From an uncultured Clostridium sp. (lineage in GTDB: Bacteria > Bacillota > Clostridia > Lachnospirales > Lachnospiraceae), in assembly GCA_900543885.1 (NCBI GenBank), contig UQTA01000010.1, forward strand, positions 5,489-69,488: a stretch of DNA of 64,000 nt. The letters run 5' to 3'. Shown here piece by piece: positions 1 to 6,781 of the stretch; position 1 is the stretch's first letter, and every line of letters begins with the position of its first letter. Below the pieces are notes generated by a model. It was not told the DNA's origin. It saw nothing but the letters and a program-made list of their open reading frames with translations, and searched no databases. The translations under genes and the position numbers were made by a program.

Positions 1-2
1 GT

Positions 3-212
3 ACAGAACTGGATCGCAAGGATGAGAAGGTTGGATATAAGATCCGTCAGGCTCAGTTAGAGAAAGTTCCGTTCATGCTGGTATTAGGTGAGAAGGAAGC
101 AGCAGAAGGCAAGATCACTGTAAGAAGCCGTGACAAGGGCGACCTTGGTGTTGCTGATCTTAGCGCATTTATTGCAGATGTTAAAAAAATGATCGAAACA
201 AGAGAAAAATAA
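3..212 (+). CDS. thrS: Threonyl-tRNA synthetase, C-terminal end (partial)
   Basis: Only the last 69 codons are present; the gene enters from the left edge, in frame from base 3, and stops at TAA 210-212. The residues read as the end of a class IIa anticodon-binding domain: a KxGYKIRxAQ stretch, then KVPFMLVLGEKE, then a VRSR..GDLG segment, and a final helix ending in FIADVKKMIETREK. This order is diagnostic for the C-terminus of ThrS, which charges tRNA-Thr in the cytoplasm. A palindromic repeat starts one base after the stop, and a rho-independent terminator follows at 395-447. The catalytic domain is outside the window, so nothing can be said about the start or about T-box control. The main alternative would be another class IIa synthetase such as ProS, but VRSRDKGDLG fits ThrS best. 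Confidence 0.93.
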   Translation, partial: TELDRKDEKVGYKIRQAQLEKVPFMLVLGEKEAAEGKITVRSRDKGDLGVADLSAFIADVKKMIETREK

Positions 213-213
213 T

Positions 214-364
214 GTTACAGTTCAGCCTTGCATCTTCTTGCCCGCTTGCAGCGGACAAGAAGCTTTGGGCGTCTGCCTTATGAAGATTTAGCGCCAAAAG
301 TACTTATAAAAGCAAGCTTTCAACGTACTTTTGACCCTAAATCTTCGCAAGGCTGAACTGTAAC
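214..364. repeat. Palindromic interspersed repeat, copy 1 (long form)
   Basis: Imperfect 151-bp palindrome. The outer arms are GTTACAGTTCAGCCTTGC at 214-231 and its complement at 347-364. Inner arms surround a centre with GAAGATTTAG..CCAAAAGTAC and its complement. Read on the - strand, it matches the element at 17162-17275 nearly base for base, except for about 38 extra bases here that include a separate stem-loop (CTTCTTG at 234-240 with CAAGAAG at 256-262). It carries no open reading frame. It sits between the thrS stop and the thrS terminator. It looks like a REP- or MITE-like non-coding repeat. Confidence 0.8.
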
Positions 365-394
365 AAAATAATAAATAAGCTGTTTTAGGCAGCC

Positions 395-447
395 AATCCC
401 CTGCAGAGACTTTATAACAGGTATAAGGCCCTTGCAGGGGATTTTTT
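395..447 (+). terminator. Rho-independent terminator after thrS
   Basis: AATCCCCTGCA (395-405) pairs with TGCAGGGGATT (433-443) and is followed by a run of T. It separates thrS from the next gene. Confidence 0.85.
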
Positions 448-480
448 AAAGTATTTATATTCGTATTGGGAAGTGAAAAG

Positions 481-1047
481 ATGAAAATTGCAGTAATCGG
501 ATATACAGGTTCCGGAAAATCCGTAGTAGCTGGTAAGCTTGGAAAGATCCTTGGCTGTCCGGTGCTTCACTTGGACAAGATCCAGTATGAACCGGGGTGG
601 AGAGTACGGGATGAGGCAGAAGGAAAAAAGCTCTGTGAACAGTTTTTGGACGAAAATGAAAAACTGGGATGGATCATTGACGGAGACTACGAAAAACTGA
701 GCCTGGACAGAAGAATGAGAGAAGCAGATCTGATCATTTTTATGGACTATCCCCGCTGGATCTGTTTGTGGCAGACGATCCGGCGTTACGAACGGTATAA
801 GGGTCAGACGAGAAAAAGCATGGCAGAAGGCTGCAAAGAGAAAATGGATCTGGAATTTATCTTATGGATCTTAAAAAATGGCCGGAGCCGTGAAAAAAAG
901 GCCCGATACAGGAGCATAATGGAAAGTTATCCGGATAAGCTGATACAAGTAAGAAACAGGCGGCAGCTTCGGGCAGCTGTGATCCGTCTGATACAGCGAC
1001 AGAACGAAAAAGGACTTTATGGGGGAACAGGGAGCAGAAAAAATTGA
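481..1047 (+). CDS. Adenylate-kinase-like P-loop protein (FlaR/'DNA topology modulation' family)
   Basis: A 188-residue cytoplasmic P-loop NTPase. MKIAVIGYTGSGKS gives a Walker A motif at residues 7-14. LHLDKIQYEPGW and WIIDGDY follow, the pattern of the small adenylate-kinase-like family often labelled 'DNA topology modulation protein FlaR'. In that family the conserved Asp-containing strand after the P-loop and the IIDG(D/N)Y motif mark the nucleotide-monophosphate side. The true substrate is not established. I chose ATG 481 because GGGAAG lies about 10 bases upstream and the P-loop strand begins there; a TTG at 466 is in frame but adds only five residues. The stop overlaps the TTG start of the decarboxylase by 3 bases, so the two genes are probably translationally coupled. 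The C-terminus is basic (RNRRQLRAAVIRLIQRQ). Confidence 0.75.
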   Translation: MKIAVIGYTGSGKSVVAGKLGKILGCPVLHLDKIQYEPGWRVRDEAEGKKLCEQFLDENEKLGWIIDGDYEKLSLDRRMREADLIIFMDYPRWICLWQTIRRYERYKGQTRKSMAEGCKEKMDLEFILWILKNGRSREKKARYRSIMESYPDKLIQVRNRRQLRAAVIRLIQRQNEKGLYGGTGSRKN

Positions 1048-2513
1048 AAAAAGAAGAACTTTTGATCCAACGTTTAAAAAAGTACCAGAAATCAGAGATG
1101 TACCCTTTTCATATGCCGGGACATAAGCGGGCTAATGGGATGGATGTCCATTTTCCAGATCCGTTTTCTGTGGATATAACAGAAATTGATGGTTTTGACA
1201 ATCTTCATCATCCAGAGGGGATTTTAAAAGACTCTATGGAATGGGCAGCATCCCTTTACGGTTCTGATCATACGTGGTATCTTGTAAATGGAAGTACCTG
1301 TGGGCTGTTGTCAGCGATCAGTGCGGCTGTTTCCCATGGGGGAAAGATACTGGTCAGCCGGAACTGTCATAAAGCAGTTTATCATGGTATTTATTTGAAG
1401 CATCTTGAGACAGTTTATGTTTATCCACAACAGGTTCCCGGATTGGGGATACAGGGCGGGATTTTACCGGAAGATGTGGAAAAGGCATTAAAATCGGAGC
1501 CGGATATACAGGCGGTACTGATCGTTTCCCCTACCTATGACGGGATCGTTTCTGATGTTGAGGCGATCGCGAAAATCGTCCATAAAGTAGGTTTGCCTTT
1601 GATCGTGGATGAAGCTCATGGTGCTCATTTTGCCTATGGAGATGCATTTCCAAAGTCTGCTCTGGAACTGGGGGCCGATGCAGTGATCCAGAGTGTTCAT
1701 AAAACACTGCCAAGCCTTACCCAGACGGCCTTGCTTCATGTAAAAAATAACAGGCCGGATGGCGGCTGCTATATAGATATAAAAAAGATAGAGCGCTATC
1801 TGCAGATCTACCAGAGCAGCAGCCCTTCTTATGTGCTTATGGCATCCATTGAAAACAGTATTTTCCTTATGGATCAGTGCAGAAAAGAGGGAAAAATCGC
1901 AGAGTTTGAGGCGGCTTTGCTTAAGATGCGAAAAAAACTGCAAAAAATGAAATGTCTGCGTCTGGTGGAACAGGATCTGGCGGGAACAGCAGGAATTTTT
2001 GATGTGGATATATCCAAGATCGTGATCTCAGTAAGAAATACGGGATTAAATGGAGAACAGCTTTCAGAAATTTTAAGGAAAAAGTATCACCTGGAAATGG
2101 AAATGTGCGGTGCAGATTATGTGACGGCCATCGCAGCCATCGGAGACAGCGAAAAAGGTCTGAAACGATTGAAAAAGGCTCTTATTGAGATTGATCAAGA
2201 ACTGGAAAAAAATGGAAAAGCTTGCAATGATGAGAATGAAAACAGTGTCTACAGCCGTCATGCAGAATCGGTGCTGCCTGTTTTTAAGGCAATGGATGGA
2301 GAACAGGAGACGGTGCTTTTAGAAAAAAGCTGCGGCCGTGTTTGCGGAGAATTTGCCTATATTTATCCGCCGGGTATCCCCCTGTTGGCACCGGGAGAAC
2401 GGATCACGAAAGAAATACTGGAAACATTATCCGAGTATATAAAAAAGGGTCTGCCGGTCCAGGGACTGGAAGATACAGGACTTTCTGCCATACAGGTAAT
2501 GAAGGATCTATAA
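1044..2513 (+). CDS. Orn/Lys/Arg decarboxylase family protein (YaaO/SpeA-like)
   Basis: A 489-residue PLP enzyme of the fold-type I Orn/Lys/Arg decarboxylase family, predicted to decarboxylate a basic amino acid in polyamine synthesis; the substrate cannot be read from sequence. Visible motifs are the PFHMPGHKR opening (residues 21-29), VNGST (81-85), the cofactor-contacting DEAHGAH (189-195), and SVHKTLPSLTQ, where K220 should form the Schiff base. The length and C-terminal PPGIPLLAPGE segment match the YaaO/SpeA type rather than the longer inducible CadA/AdiA type. Translation starts at TTG 1044, overlapping the previous stop, with a GGGGGAACAGGGAG purine tract upstream. In Bacillus the equivalent gene, yaaO, is followed by tmk and then holB. 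Here a guanylate-kinase-like gene follows, and holB is 10 kb away because of an inserted block. Confidence 0.85.
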   Translation: MKKEELLIQRLKKYQKSEMYPFHMPGHKRANGMDVHFPDPFSVDITEIDGFDNLHHPEGILKDSMEWAASLYGSDHTWYLVNGSTCGLLSAISAAVSHGGKILVSRNCHKAVYHGIYLKHLETVYVYPQQVPGLGIQGGILPEDVEKALKSEPDIQAVLIVSPTYDGIVSDVEAIAKIVHKVGLPLIVDEAHGAHFAYGDAFPKSALELGADAVIQSVHKTLPSLTQTALLHVKNNRPDGGCYIDIKKIERYLQIYQSSSPSYVLMASIENSIFLMDQCRKEGKIAEFEAALLKMRKKLQKMKCLRLVEQDLAGTAGIFDVDISKIVISVRNTGLNGEQLSEILRKKYHLEMEMCGADYVTAIAAIGDSEKGLKRLKKALIEIDQELEKNGKACNDENENSVYSRHAESVLPVFKAMDGEQETVLLEKSCGRVCGEFAYIYPPGIPLLAPGERITKEILETLSEYIKKGLPVQGLEDTGLSAIQVMKDL

Positions 2514-2559
2514 ATAAAAGATCTGTAAATTCAGAAACAGAAAGAAAGATGGAAACATA

Positions 2560-3138
2560 ATGGGAAAGATTTATTATATAATGGGAAAAAGCGCTTCAGG
2601 AAAGGATACTATTTACAAGCGTCTGATAAAGGAACTGCCGGAACTTGGGATTGTCCGCATGTACACCACAAGGCCCATCCGTGACGGAGAAACCAATGGA
2701 GTGGAATACATTTTTACAGATGAACAGCAGCTGCAGGCAATGAAAGAAGCGGAAAAGGTGATCGAATGCCGCACTTACGATACCATTTACGGGCCATGGA
2801 GCTATTTTACGGCAGATGACGGGCAGATCGACTTAAAATCAGGCAGTTATCTGATGCTGGGGACATTGGAGTCTTATGAAGCACTTTGTAACTATTATGG
2901 GGCAGAGGTCATGGTCCCAATCTATATCCATGTGGAAGATGGAGAACGCTTACAACGGGCATTGAACAGGGAAAAGACCCAGAAAGTACCCAAATATGCG
3001 GAAATGTGCCGCAGGTTTTTGGCAGATGAAAAGGATTTTGCCAAAGAACGTCTGGACCAGTGCGGTATTAAAAAGCAATATGAAAATATAGAACTGGAAC
3101 AATGCATGGAAGAGATCAAAAAAGATATGTCATTTTAA
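2560..3138 (+). CDS. Guanylate kinase-like protein
   Basis: A 192-residue P-loop kinase. MGKIYYIMGKSASGKDT gives the Walker A at residues 9-16. MYTTRPIRDGETNGVEYIF is the classic GMP-binding segment of guanylate kinase (TTRxxRxGExxGxxYxF), so phosphorylation of GMP to GDP is the likely reaction. The order 'decarboxylase - nucleotide kinase - holB' mirrors Bacillus yaaO-tmk-holB, except that a guanylate-kinase relative occupies the tmk position. Many Clostridia carry a second, canonical gmk next to rpoZ, so this copy may be a paralogue with a different preference. ATG 2560 directly follows the preceding gene by 46 bases and has an AGAAAGATGGAAAC leader. No terminator is visible before the next gene at 3168. 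Confidence 0.8.
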   Translation: MGKIYYIMGKSASGKDTIYKRLIKELPELGIVRMYTTRPIRDGETNGVEYIFTDEQQLQAMKEAEKVIECRTYDTIYGPWSYFTADDGQIDLKSGSYLMLGTLESYEALCNYYGAEVMVPIYIHVEDGERLQRALNREKTQKVPKYAEMCRRFLADEKDFAKERLDQCGIKKQYENIELEQCMEEIKKDMSF

Positions 3139-3167
3139 GACATATTATTTGGAGAAAGGGGAAACAG

Positions 3168-4034
3168 ATGTTAAAGAAAATTGGATTTATCGGTGTTGGG
3201 ATCATGGGGAAATCTATGGTGCGCAATCTGATGAAGGCTGGTTATGAGGTTTCTATTTATACCAGAACCAAATCAAAGGTGGAAGATGTGATCGCAGAGG
3301 GAGCTGTATGGTGCGATACAGTGGCAGAGTGCTCTAAGGGCCGTGATGTGATCATTACTATTGTTGGTTATCCAAAGGATGTAGAAGAAGTATACTTCGG
3401 GGAAAATGGCATTCTTGAAAATGCAGATAAAGGCACCTATGTGATCGATATGACTACTACAAGCCCAAAACTGGATCAGCAGATCTATGAAGAGGCAAAG
3501 AAACGGGGGCTGCACGGCCTTGATGCCCCTGTAACCGGCGGAGACAGCGGTGCAAAGGCTGGAACATTAACCATTTTAGTGGGCGGCGATAAAGAGGACT
3601 TTGATACCTGTCTGCCTGTATTTGAGGCAATGGGAAAGGCCATCAACTATGAAGGAAAATCCGGAAACGGACAGCACACCAAGATGTGCAACCAGATTGC
3701 GATCGCCGGTGCTCTGGCTGGTGCATGTGAGGCTATGGTCTATGCAAAGAATGCAGGACTGGATGTAGATGTAATGCTAAAATCCATCTCTACCGGTGCG
3801 GCAGGAAGTGCCCAGATGAATAATGTGGCTTCCAAGGCAGCAAAAGATGATTATGCTCCAGGTTTCTTCTTAAAGCACTTTATCAAGGACATGAGCCTGG
3901 CAGATGAGGAAGCATCTGAAAGAGGAACAAAATTAGATGTTTTGGAAGATGTACTTGGTATTTGTAAAAAACTGGAAGAAGAAGGAATGGGCGATTTGGG
4001 AACCCAGGCGTTGATCAAACATTATAAGTGGTAA
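3168..4034 (+). CDS. Beta-hydroxyacid dehydrogenase (3-hydroxyisobutyrate/tartronate semialdehyde reductase family)
   Basis: A 288-residue NAD(P)-dependent cytoplasmic oxidoreductase. The N-terminus IGFIGVGIMG is the Rossmann GxGxxG. MDAPVTGGDSGAKAGTL-type residues (DAPVTGGDSGA) form the substrate loop. GQHTKMCNQ contains the catalytic Lys in the family's GxxxKxxxN motif. Members reduce or oxidise short beta-hydroxy acids (3-hydroxyisobutyrate, tartronate semialdehyde, succinic semialdehyde); the substrate here is unknown. I used ATG 3168, which has GGAGAAAGGGG eight bases upstream; the reading frame extends upstream into the kinase gene without a better start. It is the first gene of the block that separates the kinase from holB. 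A 398-base AT-rich region follows, so it is probably transcribed from the upstream genes rather than with the transporter. Confidence 0.85.
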   Translation: MLKKIGFIGVGIMGKSMVRNLMKAGYEVSIYTRTKSKVEDVIAEGAVWCDTVAECSKGRDVIITIVGYPKDVEEVYFGENGILENADKGTYVIDMTTTSPKLDQQIYEEAKKRGLHGLDAPVTGGDSGAKAGTLTILVGGDKEDFDTCLPVFEAMGKAINYEGKSGNGQHTKMCNQIAIAGALAGACEAMVYAKNAGLDVDVMLKSISTGAAGSAQMNNVASKAAKDDYAPGFFLKHFIKDMSLADEEASERGTKLDVLEDVLGICKKLEEEGMGDLGTQALIKHYKW

Positions 4035-4242
4035 AAATTCCCTGGCATATGCAGGATGAAAAAGAAATATAACTGAAAAGTGGTTATAAAGGAAAACAGA
4101 ATTGCTGTAAATAAACATGAAGCCTTTTGCTGTGTTTGTGATACTGTGGTTCTGTTTTTTTATTCCTTTCGGACGGGTGAGTATAACCAATAAAATATGT
4201 ACAATATACACATATAAATACAAAATACGACATAAAAACTAT

Positions 4243-4312
4243 ACAAAAGTTCAGAATAACACAACAAAAGTTAGAATAACAAATGGAAAAATGCATAATA
4301 AAAATATATAAT
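4243..4312 (+). promoter_or_regulatory. Direct-repeat operator plus promoter for the transporter operon
   Basis: This lies in the 398-base gap 4035-4432, which is otherwise very AT-rich and holds no convincing gene. Two near-identical repeats, ACAAAAGTTCAGAATAACA (4243-4261) and ACAAAAGTTAGAATAACA (4264-4281), start 21 bp apart, two helical turns. Two bases after the second comes TGGAAA (4284-4289), then 17 bp, then TATAAT (4307-4312). A poor -35 with tandem sites abutting it is the arrangement expected for activation by an AraC-family protein. The likely regulator is the response regulator at 12692 (inference). The leader from about 4319 to 4433 contains small hairpins but no riboswitch I recognise. 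Confidence 0.6.
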
Positions 4313-4432
4313 AACATCATCAGGAGTGAAAAGCTCCAGAGAACGTGAAAAGCAGTTTTAAACTGCAAAATTTATTTCCGGCCTGACCGGGAAAGGTGTA
4401 CCAGAAGGGTACATAGAAAAGGAGAGGTGTAT

Positions 4433-5560
4433 ATGAAGAAAAGATTTGCAGCAGCGTCACTGGCAGCCATGATGGTACTGAGTATGACCGCATGCGGAGG
4501 CGGAAACACAGCTACTACCGCTGCACCGGCAGAGACAAAGGCAGAGGAAACAACAGCAGCAGAAGCCAAGGAAGAGTCAAATGAAGAAGCAAAAGGATCT
4601 GAGGCAGCAGCAGAGAAAGCCCCGGAAGATTACTCCGGTACTGTAGTTGTATATTCTCCTCATGATGCAGATCCATTAAATGCAGGCGTAAACCTGTTTA
4701 TGGAGAAATATCCGAATGTTAAGGTAGAAGTAGTTGCAGCCGGAACCGGCGAGCTTTGCAACCGTATTGCAGCTGAATCTGCTAACCCGATCGCTGATGT
4801 GCTTTGGGGCGGCGGCGCTGACTCCCTGGCAGCATTTAAAGATTACTTTGCACCATATGTTTGTGCAAATGATGATGTAATTGCAGAAGAGTACAAAGAT
4901 CCGGATGATAAGTGGATCGGTGAAAGCCCACTGCCAATGGTACTGTTCTACAATAAGGAACTGATCGAAAAAGACGGAATGGACATTCCTGAAACCTGGG
5001 AAGACCTGACAAAGCCTGAGTGGAAAGGCAAGATTGCATACTGCCTGCCATCTAAATCCGGTTCTGCTTATACCCAGTTATGTACTATGATCCTTGGACA
5101 TGGCGGCAAGGAAGACGGATGGGATTTCATTAAGAAACTGTATGACAACCTGGATGGAAAGATCGTTGACTCTTCCGGTAAGTGCCATAAGATGGTAGCT
5201 GATGGAGAGTTCTATGTAGGACTTACACTTGAAAAAGCAGCTGTTCAGTATAAGGATGATCCGACCGTTGGATTTGTATATCCAAAGGATGGAACCAGTG
5301 CAGTTCCTGATGGTGTAGCTCTTGTTAAGGGATGCCCGAATGAAGAAAACGCAAAACTGTTCATTGACTTTGTAACTTCCAAAGAGTGCCAGACAGAGCA
5401 GAGTGAAAACTGGGGACGCCGTCCTGTAAGAAGTGATATGGACGTTGCAGAGGGACTGGCAAAACTGAGCGACCTGGTATTAGTTGACTATGATTTTGAC
5501 TGGGCTGCAAATGAAAAAGAGTCCATTATTGAACACTTTAATGATATTATGGTGGATTAA
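4433..5560 (+). CDS. ABC transporter solute-binding lipoprotein (AfuA/FbpA-like)
   Basis: A 375-residue secreted lipoprotein. The signal peptide MKKRFAAASLAAMMVLSMTACGGG ends in a lipobox (MTAC), followed by a long Ala/Glu/Thr-rich linker to about residue 65. The mature domain (GTVVVYSPHDADPLNAGVNLFMEKYPNVKVEVV..GTGELCNRIAAESANPIADVLWGG) is a family 1/6 binding protein of the ferric/AfuA class. AfuA proteins were long annotated as iron binders, but characterised members bind hexose phosphates. ATG 4433 has GGAGAGG six bases upstream; a GTG at 4427 is less likely. It is the first gene of the transport operon. A terminator-like hairpin at 5620-5656 follows it, which should make this mRNA more abundant than the downstream ATPase and permease. 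The ligand is inferred from neighbours (phosphohexomutase, HptA/PgtC-like sensor), not seen directly. Confidence 0.82.
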   Translation: MKKRFAAASLAAMMVLSMTACGGGNTATTAAPAETKAEETTAAEAKEESNEEAKGSEAAAEKAPEDYSGTVVVYSPHDADPLNAGVNLFMEKYPNVKVEVVAAGTGELCNRIAAESANPIADVLWGGGADSLAAFKDYFAPYVCANDDVIAEEYKDPDDKWIGESPLPMVLFYNKELIEKDGMDIPETWEDLTKPEWKGKIAYCLPSKSGSAYTQLCTMILGHGGKEDGWDFIKKLYDNLDGKIVDSSGKCHKMVADGEFYVGLTLEKAAVQYKDDPTVGFVYPKDGTSAVPDGVALVKGCPNEENAKLFIDFVTSKECQTEQSENWGRRPVRSDMDVAEGLAKLSDLVLVDYDFDWAANEKESIIEHFNDIMVD

Positions 5561-5619
5561 TTTTACTGAATCTGACGGATTGAAACGTAAGTGAAAATGT
5601 AACACAAAAAGAATAGCAG

Positions 5620-5656
5620 AAAGACTGCCTGGCCCTGGCGGGCGGGCAGTCTTTTT
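5620..5656 (+). terminator. Intra-operon terminator/attenuator
   Basis: AAAGACTGCC (5620-5629) pairs with GGCAGTCTTT (5645-5654), followed by TTTTT-rich sequence. It lies between the binding-protein gene and its ATPase and probably sets their ratio. Confidence 0.75.
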
Positions 5657-5701
5657 AGTCTAAGGGAAATATATGGGGGACAAAAAGGAGGATCAGATTT
5701 T

Positions 5702-6781
5702 ATGAGTCATGCAGTGATCATTAAAAATGCCGTGAAGAAATACGGTGATTTTACAGCATTAAACGGAGTGAGCCTGGATATTAAACAGGGAGAGTTCTTT
5801 ACTCTTTTAGGACCGTCAGGATGCGGAAAAACAACGCTTCTGCGTATGATCGCAGGATTTAATACAGTAGATGGAGGCGAGATCTGTTTTGATGACCGGG
5901 TGATCAACAATCTGGAGGCGCATAAGAGAGATATCGGTATGGTTTTCCAGAATTATGCGATCTTCCCTCATCTGACAGTGGCTGAGAACGTAGCATATGG
6001 CCTGAAAGCCAAGAAATGCCCGAAGGATCAGATACCAGGAAAAGTGGAAGAGGCACTGGAGTTAGTGCAGATCGGCAAATTAAAGGACAGAAAGCCTAAT
6101 GAGCTTTCCGGCGGACAGCAGCAGCGAGTAGCGCTGGCAAGAGCCTTTGTTATTGAACCGGGTGTACTGTTAATGGATGAACCTCTTTCTAATCTGGATG
6201 CAAAGCTGCGTGTACAGATGAGAACCGTTATTAAGAAGCTGCAGCGCCGTCTGGGAATCACCACTATTTATGTAACTCATGACCAGGAGGAAGCGCTGGC
6301 TATCTCCGACCGCATTGCTGTTATGAAGGAAGGAAATATCATGCAGGTGGGAACTCCGGAAGAAATCTATAAGAAGCCGGAAAACACCTTTGTAGCTGGA
6401 TTTATCGGTGTTTCCAACTTTGTAGAATGTGATGTTAAGGGGGATGACCCGAAACAGGCAGTGCTGGATATTAAGGGTGAATGCAAGATCACCTGTACAT
6501 TAAAAAAGCCATTTAGCGGCAAAGGTATTATTTCTGCAAGACCGGAGCAGCTGTTCTTTGATGATAAAGAAGGACTGCCGGGAACCATTACCATATCCAC
6601 TTTCTTAGGTGACTTTATTGAGTATGAGATCCTGTTGGATAATGGTCAGACTGTACAGTTAAATGAGTATACAAAGGATGTCCATGAATTAAGACCAGAC
6701 GGTGAAAAAGTAAAAGTAAACTTTGATATCCGCGCCGTAGGTGTATACGATGCGGCAACCCAGGAGGTGATCTCATGGTAG
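5702..6781 (+). CDS. ABC transporter ATP-binding protein (AfuC/FbpC-like)
   Basis: A 359-residue cytoplasmic ATPase that energises the adjacent permease. All motifs are intact: Walker A GPSGCGKTT at residues 37-45, Q-loop VFQNYAIFPH (81-90), signature LSGGQQQ (135-141), Walker B VLLMDEP (155-161) and the H-loop in IYVTHDQEEA. A TOBE-like regulatory domain occupies the last third (from about residue 235). The sequence is closest in style to the FbpC/PotA/AfuC group. ATG 5702 has AAAGGAGGATC upstream. Its stop overlaps the permease start by 7 bases, within a perfect CAGGAGGTGA ribosome binding site, indicating tight coupling. Confidence 0.92.
   Translation: MSHAVIIKNAVKKYGDFTALNGVSLDIKQGEFFTLLGPSGCGKTTLLRMIAGFNTVDGGEICFDDRVINNLEAHKRDIGMVFQNYAIFPHLTVAENVAYGLKAKKCPKDQIPGKVEEALELVQIGKLKDRKPNELSGGQQQRVALARAFVIEPGVLLMDEPLSNLDAKLRVQMRTVIKKLQRRLGITTIYVTHDQEEALAISDRIAVMKEGNIMQVGTPEEIYKKPENTFVAGFIGVSNFVECDVKGDDPKQAVLDIKGECKITCTLKKPFSGKGIISARPEQLFFDDKEGLPGTITISTFLGDFIEYEILLDNGQTVQLNEYTKDVHELRPDGEKVKVNFDIRAVGVYDAATQEVISW

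Noticed and set aside
4117..4311. Small open frame of 64 codons in the AT-rich gap upstream of the binding protein
   Set aside because: No ribosome binding site, low-complexity AT-rich composition, and it runs through the direct repeats and promoter.
4319..4432. Riboswitch in the leader of the transporter operon
   Set aside because: Small hairpins only; no conserved aptamer core that I recognise.
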